Positions 53,372 to 61,756 of a DNA stretch of 64,000 nucleotides are shown here, one piece after another. Source of the stretch: Mycobacterium sp. EPa45. GTDB lineage: Bacteria; Actinomycetota; Actinomycetes; Mycobacteriales; Mycobacteriaceae. The stretch's first letter is position 1. Each line of letters begins with the position of its first letter. The stretch is taken from assembly GCF_001021385.1 (NCBI RefSeq), contig NZ_CP011773.1, positions 806,001-870,000 on the forward strand, written 5' to 3'. The notes beneath the pieces were generated by a model, which was not told the DNA's origin, did not search any database, and was given only the letters and a program-made list of their open reading frames with translations. The position numbers were made by a program, and so were the translations under genes.

Positions 53372-54619
53372 CGGTGATGGAAACATTTAGGCGGCTTGGC
53401 TAATGAGGGCGGCGAGTCGTTGGGCTGGAGTCTGTAGCCCTAGGGTGGGCCGTGGTCGGGTGTTGAGTTTGTCCTGGATGCGTTTGAGATCGGCTTTGGT
53501 ATAGCCGGCCAGGTCGGTGCCTTTTTCGAACCAGAACCGCAGCAGCCGGTTGGTGTTCTCGTTGGTGCCGCGTTGCCAGGGCGAATGTGGGTTACAGAAA
53601 AACACCGGCGCTGTGAGCTGTAGCTGGATCCTCTTCCAGTCGGCCATCTCGCTGCCCCGGTCCCAGGTGATCGACCGACGCAGATGCGCGGGCAGCTCGC
53701 CCATGGCCTCGATCATCGCTGCGGCCACCGACTCCGCGGTGTGGTCGATAGGGAGATGCAACAAGATGGTGAACCGGGTGCTGCGTTCGACCAGAGTGCC
53801 GATCGCGCTGGTATTTCCGGCCCCCATGATCAAATCGCCCTCCCAATGACCTGGCACGGCCCGATCAGCGGCTTCGGCTGGGCGGTCACTGATGGTGAAT
53901 ATTTCGGCGCCATACACCCCGGTGCGGCCGGGGTGACCATGAGGTTTGCGGGCCGACCGCTTCGTGGACAGACACTGGTGCAAATCGGCGCGCAGACTGC
54001 CACGAGTCTGCACATACAGCGCCTTGTAGACGGTTTCGTGGCTCACCTGCATCAGCTTGTCATCGGGGTGATCGTGAGCCAACATCTGTGCAATCAGCCG
54101 CGGACTCCACCCCTCATCCATCCACGTTTCGATCGCCGCGCACAACCGGGGATCTTTAAGCTTGAAATCCTTGGGACGCTTGGCTTTATCGCCGGCACGG
54201 GCATGAGCCATTAACGCGTGATAGTCCCCGTCATCACCGCGATTACGGGCGACCTCCTTGAACACCACCGACCGGTGGCGACCGATCCGACGCCCGATCT
54301 CGGCGTAGCCCAGCCCGTCATCCATGCCTCGCATGATTTCGACCCGCTCGGCCAAGTTGACCCGATGCCCCCGACCTCCCGGCCCGTCACGATCCATCGC
54401 ATCGGCCACGCCCCCGCGCTGCCCTGTCGCCAGTTTCATCCCGCCAGCCTTATGCCACCACTGATGACCCAGCCCGTGCGCCACGCCTAACGCCGCCCCA
54501 GCCGCCGTCACCGACTGCCCTAAGCAGACCCGGTCGAACAACTCCCGTTTCACCGACCGCGCAGCTGGAACTCCTCTGGGCACAGCAAACCTCCACGATC
54601 AGACACGTTTCCCTGACCG
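53372..54619. mobile_element. IS30 family insertion sequence
   Basis: An element of about 1.25 kb with one complete transposase gene. Imperfect terminal inverted repeats are visible: GGTGATGGAAACATTT (53373-53388) and, on the opposite strand, GGTCAGGGAAACGTGT (54618-54603), 12 of 16 matching. The exact ends and target duplication could not be fixed. It lies between the copper ATPase and the MpaB-like gene and does not break a recognisable gene. Confidence 0.75.
53387..54583 (-). CDS. IS30 family transposase
   Basis: A 398-residue transposase that looks intact. The N-terminal region has an HTH (VNLAERVEIMRGMDDGLGYA followed by EIGRRIGRHRSVVFKEVARN). The DDE catalytic domain is readable: Asp in VPGHWEGDLIMGAGN, Asp in SITWDRGSEMADW and Glu in WQRGTNENTNRLLRFWF. 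The full-length frame spans the element nearly end to end. Confidence 0.9.
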   Translation of the reverse strand: MPRGVPAARSVKRELFDRVCLGQSVTAAGAALGVAHGLGHQWWHKAGGMKLATGQRGGVADAMDRDGPGGRGHRVNLAERVEIMRGMDDGLGYAEIGRRIGRHRSVVFKEVARNRGDDGDYHALMAHARAGDKAKRPKDFKLKDPRLCAAIETWMDEGWSPRLIAQMLAHDHPDDKLMQVSHETVYKALYVQTRGSLRADLHQCLSTKRSARKPHGHPGRTGVYGAEIFTISDRPAEAADRAVPGHWEGDLIMGAGNTSAIGTLVERSTRFTILLHLPIDHTAESVAAAMIEAMGELPAHLRRSITWDRGSEMADWKRIQLQLTAPVFFCNPHSPWQRGTNENTNRLLRFWFEKGTDLAGYTKADLKRIQDKLNTRPRPTLGLQTPAQRLAALISQAA

Positions 54620-54726
54620 TACGAATCCGCCCGAGAAAACCCCTGCATTTCGTCGATCTCGGTGGTGCAGTGACGCTGGTCACGAACCTGTTGGTACAAA
54701 GTGCGAAATCTGTAACACTGTTGCAC

Positions 54727-55590
54727 ATGACGGACCTCGCCGAATCCCACTCCGCGACCGACGCACTTCCGCTGGGCCCGCAGTCGCTGGTGTGGCGATA
54801 CTTCGGCGACAACCGGATGTTCCTGATCGGACCGCGCCCGGCGGTGCTGCAGAACATGCTGGCCGAGCTCGGCCAGGGCGTCCTCGACCACTCGGTGTTC
54901 TTCGCCGATACCGCCGCCCGGGTCAAGCGATCGCTGCCGCCGATCTTCCGCACCGTGTACGGCAGCGATGATGACAACGCCGGCACCCAGGTCCGCGACT
55001 TCCATCACGACATCAAGGGCGATATGCCCGACGGCAGCCGCTACCACGCGCTGGACCCCGACACCTACTTCTGGGCGCACGCGACGTTCTTGGACCAGGC
55101 GCTCTACTTCGCGGACACCTTCGTCAAGAAGCTCACCCGCGCCGAGAAGGAGCAGATGTACCTGGAATCCAAGACCTGGTACCGCCGGTACGGCGTCAGC
55201 GATCGGCCGATGCCCGCCGACTATGCCGAGTTCGAACGCTACTGGGACCGGATGATCGACGAGGTGCTGGTCGCCCACTCCACGGCCAAATACGGGGTCG
55301 GCTATGTCACCAAGGGCTTCCCGAAGCCCAAGGCCGTCAACCCGATCGTCTGGCGGCTGGTGGCGCCGGTGTTCAATCCCGCCGCAGCGTTTCTCACCAC
55401 CGGGGGCATGCCGCCGCGCACGCGCGAAATCCTCGGGCTGCCCTGGAGTGCACGCAAAGAACGCAACTACCAGCGATTCGCGGCGTTCTGGCGCTCGCGA
55501 CCGGTCAACTGGCTGTGGGATCATCTGCCGATGAACATCCGCTACAACGGTTACGCCAGAGCGGGTTTCGCGCGGGCGGGGCATGCCTGA
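54727..55590 (+). CDS. Oxygenase MpaB family (DUF2236) protein
   Basis: A 287-residue protein of the MpaB/latex-clearing-protein superfamily, often b-type heme enzymes. It has [60 protein letters not shown] and [19 protein letters not shown], the usual order of conserved His and Asp. The frame starts at GTG 54670, but ATG 54727 is preferred because upstream residues are non-family. It is followed, with 8 bp overlap, by a TetR regulator. Confidence 0.85.
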   Translation: MTDLAESHSATDALPLGPQSLVWRYFGDNRMFLIGPRPAVLQNMLAELGQGVLDHSVFFADTAARVKRSLPPIFRTVYGSDDDNAGTQVRDFHHDIKGDMPDGSRYHALDPDTYFWAHATFLDQALYFADTFVKKLTRAEKEQMYLESKTWYRRYGVSDRPMPADYAEFERYWDRMIDEVLVAHSTAKYGVGYVTKGFPKPKAVNPIVWRLVAPVFNPAAAFLTTGGMPPRTREILGLPWSARKERNYQRFAAFWRSRPVNWLWDHLPMNIRYNGYARAGFARAGHA

Positions 55591-56170
55591 CCAGGCGACC
55601 GAAGCGATCCTCGACGCCGCGCTCGTCGAGTTCGATCGGTATGGCATCCGGCGGGTCGCCCTCGATGACGTGGCGCGCCGGGCCGGGGTGAGTCGGACCA
55701 CGATCTACCGCCGTTTCGCCAACAAGGACGACCTGGTGTCCGCAGTGATGGACCGGGAAAACCTGCGGTTGTTCACCGATATCGCCGATGAGCTCAAAGC
55801 CGGACGGCCGCAATCGAATTACTACGTCGAAGCCTTTACGCAGGCGATTCTGCGAACCCGACGGCATCGGGTGCTCAACCGCATGGTCGTCGATGAGCCG
55901 GCGCTGACGCTGGAGTTGGCCCGGCTGCACTACGCTGCCGCGGTACAGCGCATCGAGGCGGCGCTGCAGGTGATCTTTCCGCCCGGCTTCGCCGAACGTA
56001 TCGGGCCGCAAGCGGTCCATGAGCTGGCCGACAACATCTGGCGCTACGCGCTGATGGCAATGCTACTGCCCAGCCCGGTGCCGCTCGAAACGGCGGACGA
56101 CATCCGCGTATTCGCCACCAAGCACTTCTTACCCAGCCTGCCCGAAGCACTGCGTGCGGTGCCGGTTTAG
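55583..56170 (+). CDS. TetR family transcriptional regulator
   Basis: A 195-residue regulator with an N-terminal [23 protein letters not shown] followed by [19 protein letters not shown]. The C-terminal domain is helical. The overlap with the MpaB-like gene suggests it controls that gene. Ends against the convergent small secreted protein gene (4-bp overlap). Ligand unknown. Confidence 0.9.
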   Translation: MPDQATEAILDAALVEFDRYGIRRVALDDVARRAGVSRTTIYRRFANKDDLVSAVMDRENLRLFTDIADELKAGRPQSNYYVEAFTQAILRTRRHRVLNRMVVDEPALTLELARLHYAAAVQRIEAALQVIFPPGFAERIGPQAVHELADNIWRYALMAMLLPSPVPLETADDIRVFATKHFLPSLPEALRAVPV

Positions 56171-56391
56171 TCGTTGCTGGTGCAGTCCAGATCCACGTAC
56201 GCGGTGGGCATCGACTGATGCACACCGGTGACGGTGCACTGGGATAGCCCTCCGCTGGGCTGGCCGTTGAGTTGGACATCGTAGCCCTGGCTCTGCAGTT
56301 GGCTGATGATGTCGGGCGCAGAACCGGTTCCGGACGAGGACACGATGTGCGCGACGCTTATGAGTGCTGCGCCAATTATGTTGCTGTACAT
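56167..56391 (-). CDS. Small secreted protein
   Basis: A 74-residue protein with an N-terminal hydrophobic segment ([17 protein letters not shown]) and a mature part with [20 protein letters not shown] and two Cys (QCTVTG, LDCTSND) probably disulfide-linked. Similar tiny exported proteins are common in mycobacteria; function unknown. Confidence 0.7.
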   Translation of the reverse strand: MYSNIIGAALISVAHIVSSSGTGSAPDIISQLQSQGYDVQLNGQPSGGLSQCTVTGVHQSMPTAYVDLDCTSND

Positions 56392-56421
56392 ACCTTTAGA
56401 TAGGTATGCAGGTTACAGCCG

Positions 56422-57132
56422 TCAGGTGCTCCGGGTCGGCGGGGCCAGCACTTCCACGACGCCGTCGCGTTCGCGGACTTCGAAGTGCGGCAACGGCTTC
56501 GGCGCGATCGGCAGGGCGTGCGTGACGACTGCGCCGGCCGGCGAGAACGATGTCGCGTGGCACGGGCAGCGCAGCCGGTCGTCGCCCTGGTCGAACCACA
56601 GCTTGCAGCCCTGGTGGGTGCACACCCCGGACACCGCATCGACCCGGCCGTTGACCCGGCGGACGAATCCGCTGACCGAGCCCAGGTCAAAGGCATGCAC
56701 CGCACCTTCGGGCAGGTCGCCGCTGGACGCCACGGTCTGCCAGGAGCCGTCGGTCGGCACCAGATGCGGGTCGGCGACTTGCTGCTCATCGGTATGGGGA
56801 CGGACCACCAATCTATCCACCGACACACCGGCCACCGCAGCCGTTGCCGCCGCGGAGGTGCCAACAATCACCTGCCTGCGAGTGGCCGACATTCTCGGCT
56901 TCGGGGATGGTGTACCGGGCGAAGGCGCAGTATCCGAGGACATTTCGGCAGCCAGTCGTGCCTTGAGGCCGTCGACGAATTCCGGTCGTGGCTCACCGGC
57001 GTCCTCGCGGGCGGCGGTCAGGTCGATCGCGGTGCGCAGCTGTGCCGCCTCGAACTCGTTCGGGGTGAAGGGCTTCGGTTGACGGCCGGCCTGCATGTCG
57101 TCGATGTAGCGGCGAAGATCGCGGCGGGTCAT
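56422..57132 (-). CDS. Membrane-anchored Rieske protein, candidate anti-sigma partner
   Basis: A 236-residue protein. The N-terminal ~80 residues are cytoplasmic and helical (MTRRDLRRYIDDM, PEFVDGLKARLAAEM). One hydrophobic stretch (about 88-108, after TRRQVIVGTSAAATAAVAG) anchors it. The extracytoplasmic domain (about 130-236) is a Rieske [2Fe-2S] fold with both ligand boxes, VCTHQGCKLWF and CPCHATSFSPAGAVV. ATG at 57132 overlaps the ECF sigma stop. Topology plus coupling resembles an anti-sigma factor with a redox sensor outside, but it lacks a ZAS zinc motif. It may alternatively be a Tat-exported electron carrier. Confidence 0.82.
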   Translation of the reverse strand: MTRRDLRRYIDDMQAGRQPKPFTPNEFEAAQLRTAIDLTAAREDAGEPRPEFVDGLKARLAAEMSSDTAPSPGTPSPKPRMSATRRQVIVGTSAAATAAVAGVSVDRLVVRPHTDEQQVADPHLVPTDGSWQTVASSGDLPEGAVHAFDLGSVSGFVRRVNGRVDAVSGVCTHQGCKLWFDQGDDRLRCPCHATSFSPAGAVVTHALPIAPKPLPHFEVRERDGVVEVLAPPTRST

Positions 57133-57689
57133 GGCAGTGCCCCCTCGCTGATCTGCGCGGCCAGCCGCAACGCCCGATGTTGCAGTACTTTGGCGTTCGC
57201 GACGCTGATGCCGAGCGTACTGGCCGCCTCCCGTACCGAACAGCCCTGTAGAAAGCGCAGTTCCAGGACGCGGCGGTAGTTGTCGGGCAGGGCGTCGAGA
57301 AGTGCGGCGACGCGCTGCGGGGCAGTGCTCGGCGCGGCGGGACCGAAGACGGTGTCGGGCACGTCCTCGATCGTGGTGATCTCGGTGCCGAGGGTGGCTC
57401 GCCAGTGCGCCGCCAACACGGTGCGAGCGGTGGCCCGCAGGTACGCGCGCACCTCGGGAATGCTGGCCGTCAGGCGCAGCGGCCGCATCGCGGCCAGGAA
57501 CACCTCCGAGGTCAGGTCCTCGGCGTCGGCGCGAGTTCCCACCCGACCGAAGATCAACCGGTAGACCCAGGTGATGTTGTCGTCGTACACGGCTTCCCAG
57601 TCCGGATAGCGCGCTTCCGCGACCAGACGCAGGTCTGGTCGCGGGCGTCGATCGTCGTCGGCCGCCATCGTGGTGTGCCTTCCGCTCAT
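57129..57689 (-). CDS. ECF-type RNA polymerase sigma factor
   Basis: A 186-residue sigma factor with region 2 (about 30-95, VYDDNITWVYRLIFGRVGTR with ADAEDLTSEVFLAAM) and region 4 (about 125-180, LDALPDNYRRVLELRFLQGC then SVREAASTLGISVANAKVLQ). Alternative ATG at 57668 gives 179 residues. Its start lies in one arm of the palindromic divergent promoter. Coupled to the Rieske gene by a 4-bp overlap. Cognate signal unknown. Confidence 0.9.
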   Translation of the reverse strand: MSGRHTTMAADDDRRPRPDLRLVAEARYPDWEAVYDDNITWVYRLIFGRVGTRADAEDLTSEVFLAAMRPLRLTASIPEVRAYLRATARTVLAAHWRATLGTEITTIEDVPDTVFGPAAPSTAPQRVAALLDALPDNYRRVLELRFLQGCSVREAASTLGISVANAKVLQHRALRLAAQISEGALP

Positions 57690-57755
57690 CGATAAGAGAT
57701 AGGCGGCGGGGTTACACGACCCTGGCGTGTAACCGCCGCCCTACCTCTTGATGAG
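57685..57755. promoter_or_regulatory. Palindromic divergent ECF-type promoter
   Basis: A 71-nt dyad. CTCATC (57685-57690) mirrors GATGAG (57750-57755), and GGTTACACG/CGTGTAACC-type arms flank an ACCCTGG loop (57719-57725), with a few bulges. Read in either direction it gives TGTAACC, then a C/G-rich spacer, then CTCTT and GATGAG, so both divergent genes have the same -35/-10-like elements. This suggests that the sigma factor drives both operons. Confidence 0.6.
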
Positions 57756-57798
57756 ACGGTCCGCGCCGCGGACTTGGTTCAGCCCAGGAGGCAGGTTC

Positions 57799-58254
57799 AT
57801 GCACCACACCCGTATCGCGCTGACGTGCGCGGCGGTCGCTGTCGGCGTCGCCGCGTGCTCCACGCCGGCGAAGGCCCCACCACCGTCGGTCGACTTCGGA
57901 CCGAACGGTGGTACGTCGGTCGGCATGCCGGGAATGTCGAGCATGCCCGGCATGCCCGGGACGATGCCGCAAGCGACGACGGCGGTCCCGGCCCCGCCCG
58001 TTGCCGGAACCGCGGTGAGCATCACCAATTTCGCGTTCGCCCCGGCCAACCTCAGCGTCAAGGTCGGCGACACCGTCACCTGGACGAATAAGGACGAAGA
58101 GCCGCACAACGTCGTCGCAAGCGACGGTTCGTTCCGCTCACCGGGCATGGACGCCAACGGCACCTACAGCTACACGTTCACCAAACCGGGCACCGTCGAC
58201 TACATCTGCGGCATCCACCCGTTCATGCGCGGCACCGTGGTGGTGAACCCGTGA
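57799..58254 (+). CDS. Plastocyanin-like cupredoxin lipoprotein
   Basis: A 151-residue exported copper protein. N-terminal signal and lipobox VAAC (Cys about residue 17) predict a lipoprotein. A Met-rich linker MPGMSSMPGMPGTMP could bind Cu(I). The cupredoxin domain (about 65-151) has NFAFAPANLSVKVGDTVTWT, the first His in EEPHNVVASD, and the Cys-His-Met loop CGIHPFMRGTVVV, i.e. a complete type 1 site. ATG 57799 has CCCAGGAGG upstream. An in-frame ATG at 57751, inside the dyad, is possible for a leaderless form. Confidence 0.88.
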   Translation: MHHTRIALTCAAVAVGVAACSTPAKAPPPSVDFGPNGGTSVGMPGMSSMPGMPGTMPQATTAVPAPPVAGTAVSITNFAFAPANLSVKVGDTVTWTNKDEEPHNVVASDGSFRSPGMDANGTYSYTFTKPGTVDYICGIHPFMRGTVVVNP

Positions 58255-59174
58255 CCGGCGACCCGCATCAGATGAGCCGGCGACAGCTGATCCGGCACGG
58301 CGCCTGGTTCGGTGCGGCGGTCGGGCTGGCCGTCGTCGGCGGGGAGGTGCTGTCCCATGTCGCGAGCGCGCCGGCCGCGACCGACGCCCGGCCCACCCTT
58401 AGATTCGCCCAGATCAGTGACAGCCACCTCGGGTTCAACGGGACGGCCAATCCGGACGTCACAGGATCTTTCGAGCGGGCCATCCGGCAGATCAACAGCT
58501 TCGGGTACACACCGGATTTCGTCATCCACACCGGCGACCTCACACATCTCGCCACACCGGCTCAGTTCGACCAGGTCAACCAGATGATGGGCGGTCTGAA
58601 CACCCCGCACGTGTTCACCGTGCCGGGCGAGCACGACTCGGTGGACGACGCGGGGCAGAAGTACCGCGCGGTGTTCGGCGCCGGCACCCGGGGCGACGGC
58701 TGGTACAGCTTCGACATCGCCGGCGTGCACGTCATCGGATTGGTGAACACGTTGAACCTCAAGAAGCTCGGGCACCTCGGGGCCGATCAGTTGGAGTTCA
58801 TCGAGAAGGATGTGGCACCGCTGTCCGCCGACACCCCGATCATCGTGTTCAGTCACATCCCGCTGTTCGCGATGTACCCGGACTGGGGGTGGGGCACCGA
58901 CGACGCCACCCAGGCGCTGAGCTATCTGCGCCGGTTCTCATCCGTCACCTGTCTGAATGGCCATGTCCACCAGTTGTTTTCCAAGACCGAGGACAACGTG
59001 ACGTTCTACAGCGGCACGACCACCGCATACCCGCTGCCGCATCCCGGTGACGGGCCCGCGCCCAAGCCGCTGACCCTGCCGGCCGGCCGGCTCCACGATG
59101 CCCTCGGCATCCGCGAGGTCAGCTACACCAAAGGCCAGACCATGCTGGCGCTGAAAGAGGAGACGCTGCAGTGA
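58251..59174 (+). CDS. Tat-exported metallophosphoesterase
   Basis: A 307-residue calcineurin-like phosphoesterase. The twin-arginine signal is SRRQLIRHGAWFGAAVGLAV. Metal-binding motifs are in order: FAQISDSHLGFN, VIHTGDLTHLA, FTVPGEHDS (GEHD in place of GNHD), VFSHIPLFAM and CLNGHVHQLF. GTG 58251 overlaps the cupredoxin stop, so it is in the same operon. Substrate unknown. Confidence 0.9.
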   Translation: MTGDPHQMSRRQLIRHGAWFGAAVGLAVVGGEVLSHVASAPAATDARPTLRFAQISDSHLGFNGTANPDVTGSFERAIRQINSFGYTPDFVIHTGDLTHLATPAQFDQVNQMMGGLNTPHVFTVPGEHDSVDDAGQKYRAVFGAGTRGDGWYSFDIAGVHVIGLVNTLNLKKLGHLGADQLEFIEKDVAPLSADTPIIVFSHIPLFAMYPDWGWGTDDATQALSYLRRFSSVTCLNGHVHQLFSKTEDNVTFYSGTTTAYPLPHPGDGPAPKPLTLPAGRLHDALGIREVSYTKGQTMLALKEETLQ

Positions 59175-59563
59175 CCCGCCTGATCGGTCTCGGAATCGCT
59201 GCCAGCCTGCTTGTCAGTGCGGCCAGCCACGGCTACCTCTACCTGCACGGGTACTCGTCCATCCCGAGCATCGGCCGCGGATTCCTGGTACTGACGAGCC
59301 TCTTCGTCGCGCTGGCGATCCTGATCGCGGTCGGCGGCCCGGCCTGGTTGCGTGCGGTGGCGTTGGTGGCGGCGCTCGGTTCGATCGTGGCGTTCGCCCT
59401 GTCGCGCACCGTCGGGCTGCAGGGCTTCCTCGAGCGCGGCTGGCAGCCGGCGCCGCATGCCCTGATCAGTGTGCTCGCCGAGGCGATCACCGTGGCGCTG
59501 TGCGCGTGGTCGCTGCTCAGGACCGGGTCAGCAGTACGGCGGTCTCGAACGGCAACAACGTGA
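59171..59563 (+). CDS. Four-helix membrane protein of the cupredoxin operon
   Basis: A 130-residue protein with four hydrophobic segments (about 2-22, 35-57, 60-80 and 93-115). GTG 59171 overlaps the phosphoesterase stop (GTGA). No motif recognised. Its end overlaps the convergent reductase-like gene by 47 bp. Confidence 0.75.
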   Translation: MTRLIGLGIAASLLVSAASHGYLYLHGYSSIPSIGRGFLVLTSLFVALAILIAVGGPAWLRAVALVAALGSIVAFALSRTVGLQGFLERGWQPAPHALISVLAEAITVALCAWSLLRTGSAVRRSRTATT

Positions 59564-59897
59564 AGAGCGGGCGCCACGGTGACGAAACATGTTGGGCGGC
59601 TTCGGCTCTGGGCATCATCCGCGGGTTTTCGACGGCGAAGGTCCGGCCGTAGCGCTTGAGCCGGCCGCCGCCGGCCGCGGTGATGTTCTTCAACCAGTCC
59701 CGATCCGGCCCGTAGGTGAGCAGGATCGCGATGCCGTCGTCGGTGGTGAACACCGTGAGCGGAGTGCGATAGTGCCTGCCGGAGCGGCGTCCGACGTGCT
59801 CGAGGATCGCCATCGTAGGAACGAAGCCGGCCCACAACCGCTGCACCGGATTGGTGACGTACCGGTTGAACCTGGCCAGCCATTGCGGCAGTTGCAT
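59517..59897 (-). CDS. Ddn/FDOR-type nitroreductase family protein
   Basis: A 126-residue split-barrel protein of the F420-dependent nitroreductase (Ddn-like) family: FNRYVTNPVQRLWAG, VGRRSGRHYRTPLTVFTTDD, LLTYGPDRDWLKNITAAGGG and AENPRMM-type (VENPRMMP) motifs. F420 binding is inferred from the family. ATG 59897 is preferred over the long upstream frame. Divergent from a related gene with 21 bp between starts. Confidence 0.82.
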   Translation of the reverse strand: MQLPQWLARFNRYVTNPVQRLWAGFVPTMAILEHVGRRSGRHYRTPLTVFTTDDGIAILLTYGPDRDWLKNITAAGGGRLKRYGRTFAVENPRMMPRAEAAQHVSSPWRPLFTLLPFETAVLLTRS

Positions 59898-59918
59898 CAG
59901 ACGATCAAACTCTGACCC

Positions 59919-60314
59919 ATGGCGTACCTCAAGCCTCCGTGGTTCACCGCCAAGGTGTTCAACAAGATCGCGATGGCCACCGGCGTCTCGGGCACCGAGA
60001 CGCTCACGGTGACGGCCCGCAGCAGCGGACAGGAGCAGAAGATTCCGGTGATCAGTGTCGAGGTCGACGGCACCCGGTACCTGGTGTCGACGCGAGGGGA
60101 GTCGCAGTGGGTGAAGAACGTGCGGGCCAACCCGGTGGTGATCTTGGACACCAAAGTCGGCGCTGCCCGGTTCACCGCCGCGGAGGTGCCGGTTGATGCG
60201 CGGCCACCGGTGCTGGCCGCTTACCGCGCCAAGGCGGGAAAGACGGTCGACGGCTACTTCACCAAGCTGCCCGACGCTGCTGACCACCCGGTTTTCTCGC
60301 TCGACCCGGTCTGA
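59919..60314 (+). CDS. FDOR-like nitroreductase/F420-type family protein
   Basis: A 131-residue split-barrel protein with ETLTVTARSSGQEQKIPVIS, YLVSTRGESQWVKNVRANPV and a C-terminal HPVFSLDPV. It is related to the divergent neighbour. The W(V/L)KN motif is shared. Probably binds F420 or another flavin-like cofactor; the substrate is unknown. A long hairpin follows. Confidence 0.82.
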   Translation: MAYLKPPWFTAKVFNKIAMATGVSGTETLTVTARSSGQEQKIPVISVEVDGTRYLVSTRGESQWVKNVRANPVVILDTKVGAARFTAAEVPVDARPPVLAAYRAKAGKTVDGYFTKLPDAADHPVFSLDPV

Positions 60315-60327
60315 GCGCGGCCCTTCG

Positions 60328-60388
60328 CGCGAGATTGGCATGACGCAGAGGTTCACTCGAACTCTGGCTGCGTGAGTTCAATCTCGCG
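60328..60388 (+). terminator. Large imperfect hairpin between FDOR-like gene and hemL
   Basis: CGCGAGATTG (60328-60337) pairs with CAATCTCGCG (60379-60388), and inside, ACGCAG...GGTTC (60343-60353) pairs with GAACTC...CTGCGT. It may end the upstream transcript or be a dispersed inverted repeat. Confidence 0.45.
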
Positions 60389-60439
60389 TGTCCTACACCC
60401 TGTAGTTGAGCATCCCCGCAGTCTGGGACACTGGTGGCC

Positions 60440-61756
60440 ATGAGCAGTACGGATCAGGCCGCCTCCACGGCGATATCGGCCGGGCTGTTCGCCGACGCCT
60501 GTGCGGTCATCCCCGGCGGAGTGAACTCGCCGGTCCGGGCCTTCAACTCCGTCGGCGGCACGCCTCGCTACATCACCTCGGCCAAGGGCTACTGGCTGAC
60601 CGACGCCGACAGCAACCGCTACATCGATCTGGTCTGCTCCTGGGGTCCGATGATCCTCGGTCACGCCCACCCGGCGGTCGTCGAGGCCGTGCAACGCGCC
60701 GCCGCCGACGGGCTGTCGTTCGGGGCGCCCACTCCTGGTGAGACCGAGCTGGCCGCCGAGATCGTCGCCCGGGTGAAGCCGGTCGAGCGGGTGCGGCTGG
60801 TCAACTCCGGTACCGAGGCCACCATGAGCGCGGTGCGCCTGGCCCGTGGTTTCACCGGCCGTTCCAAGGTCATCAAGTTCTCCGGCTGTTACCACGGCCA
60901 CGTCGACGCCCTGCTGGCCGACGCCGGTTCGGGCGTTGCCACCCTGGGCCTGCCGTCCTCCCCGGGCGTCACCGGCGCCACCGCTGCTGACACGATCGTG
61001 CTGCCCTACAACGACGTTGCCGCGGTGGAGGAGTCCTTCGCCACGTTCGGCGACACCATCGCCGCGGTGATCACCGAGGCCTGCCCGGGCAACATGGGCG
61101 CAGTCCCGCCGCTGCCCGGCTACAACGCCGCCCTGCGGCGCATCACCGCCGAGTACGGCGCTCTGCTGATCGTCGACGAGGTGATGACCGGCTTCCGGTT
61201 GAGCCGAAGTGGTTGGTATGGAATCGATCCCGTCGATGCCGACCTGTTCACCTTCGGCAAGGTGATGAGCGGCGGGTTGCCCGCGGCAGCATTCGGCGGC
61301 CGCAGGGACGTGATGGAGCGACTCGCGCCGTTGGGCCCGGTGTACCAAGCCGGCACCCTGTCCGGTAACCCGGTGGCGGTGGCCGCCGGACTGGCGACAC
61401 TGCGCAATGCCGACGACGCGGTGTACGCCGCCCTCGATGCCAACGCCGACCGGCTGGCCGGACTGCTCACTGCTGCCCTGACCGAAGCCGGTGTGGCGCA
61501 TCAGGTCCCGCGGGCAGGCAACTTCTTGTCGGTGTTCTTCACCGACGCCCCGGTCAACAATTTCGCCGAGGCCAAGGCCAGCGCAACCTGGCGATTCCCG
61601 GCGTTCTTCCACGCCCTCCTCGACGCCGGCGTCTATGCCCCGCCGAGCGCGTTCGAAACCTGGTTCGTCTCAGCCGCACTCGATGACGCCGCCTTCGACC
61701 GAATCGCCGACGCCCTGCCGGCGGCGGCACGCGCGGCCGCGGGAGCCAAGCAATGA
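60440..61756 (+). CDS. hemL: Glutamate-1-semialdehyde 2,1-aminomutase HemL
   Basis: A PLP enzyme that converts glutamate 1-semialdehyde to aminolevulinate, the product used by HemB in this window. Motifs: [60 protein letters not shown], and the PLP Lys274 in [23 protein letters not shown] 60440 (438 residues) or GTG 60434 may start it. ATGA overlap with the phosphatase gene. Confidence 0.96.
   Translation: MSSTDQAASTAISAGLFADACAVIPGGVNSPVRAFNSVGGTPRYITSAKGYWLTDADSNRYIDLVCSWGPMILGHAHPAVVEAVQRAAADGLSFGAPTPGETELAAEIVARVKPVERVRLVNSGTEATMSAVRLARGFTGRSKVIKFSGCYHGHVDALLADAGSGVATLGLPSSPGVTGATAADTIVLPYNDVAAVEESFATFGDTIAAVITEACPGNMGAVPPLPGYNAALRRITAEYGALLIVDEVMTGFRLSRSGWYGIDPVDADLFTFGKVMSGGLPAAAFGGRRDVMERLAPLGPVYQAGTLSGNPVAVAAGLATLRNADDAVYAALDANADRLAGLLTAALTEAGVAHQVPRAGNFLSVFFTDAPVNNFAEAKASATWRFPAFFHALLDAGVYAPPSAFETWFVSAALDDAAFDRIADALPAAARAAAGAKQ

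Noticed and set aside
51470..53386. 638-codon minus-strand frame opposite the copper ATPase
   Set aside because: Shadow of the ATPase gene; His/Arg/Gly-rich with no recognisable domain.
54670..54726. Extended N-terminus of the MpaB-like protein from GTG 54670
   Set aside because: The extra 19 residues do not resemble the family and cover the probable promoter.
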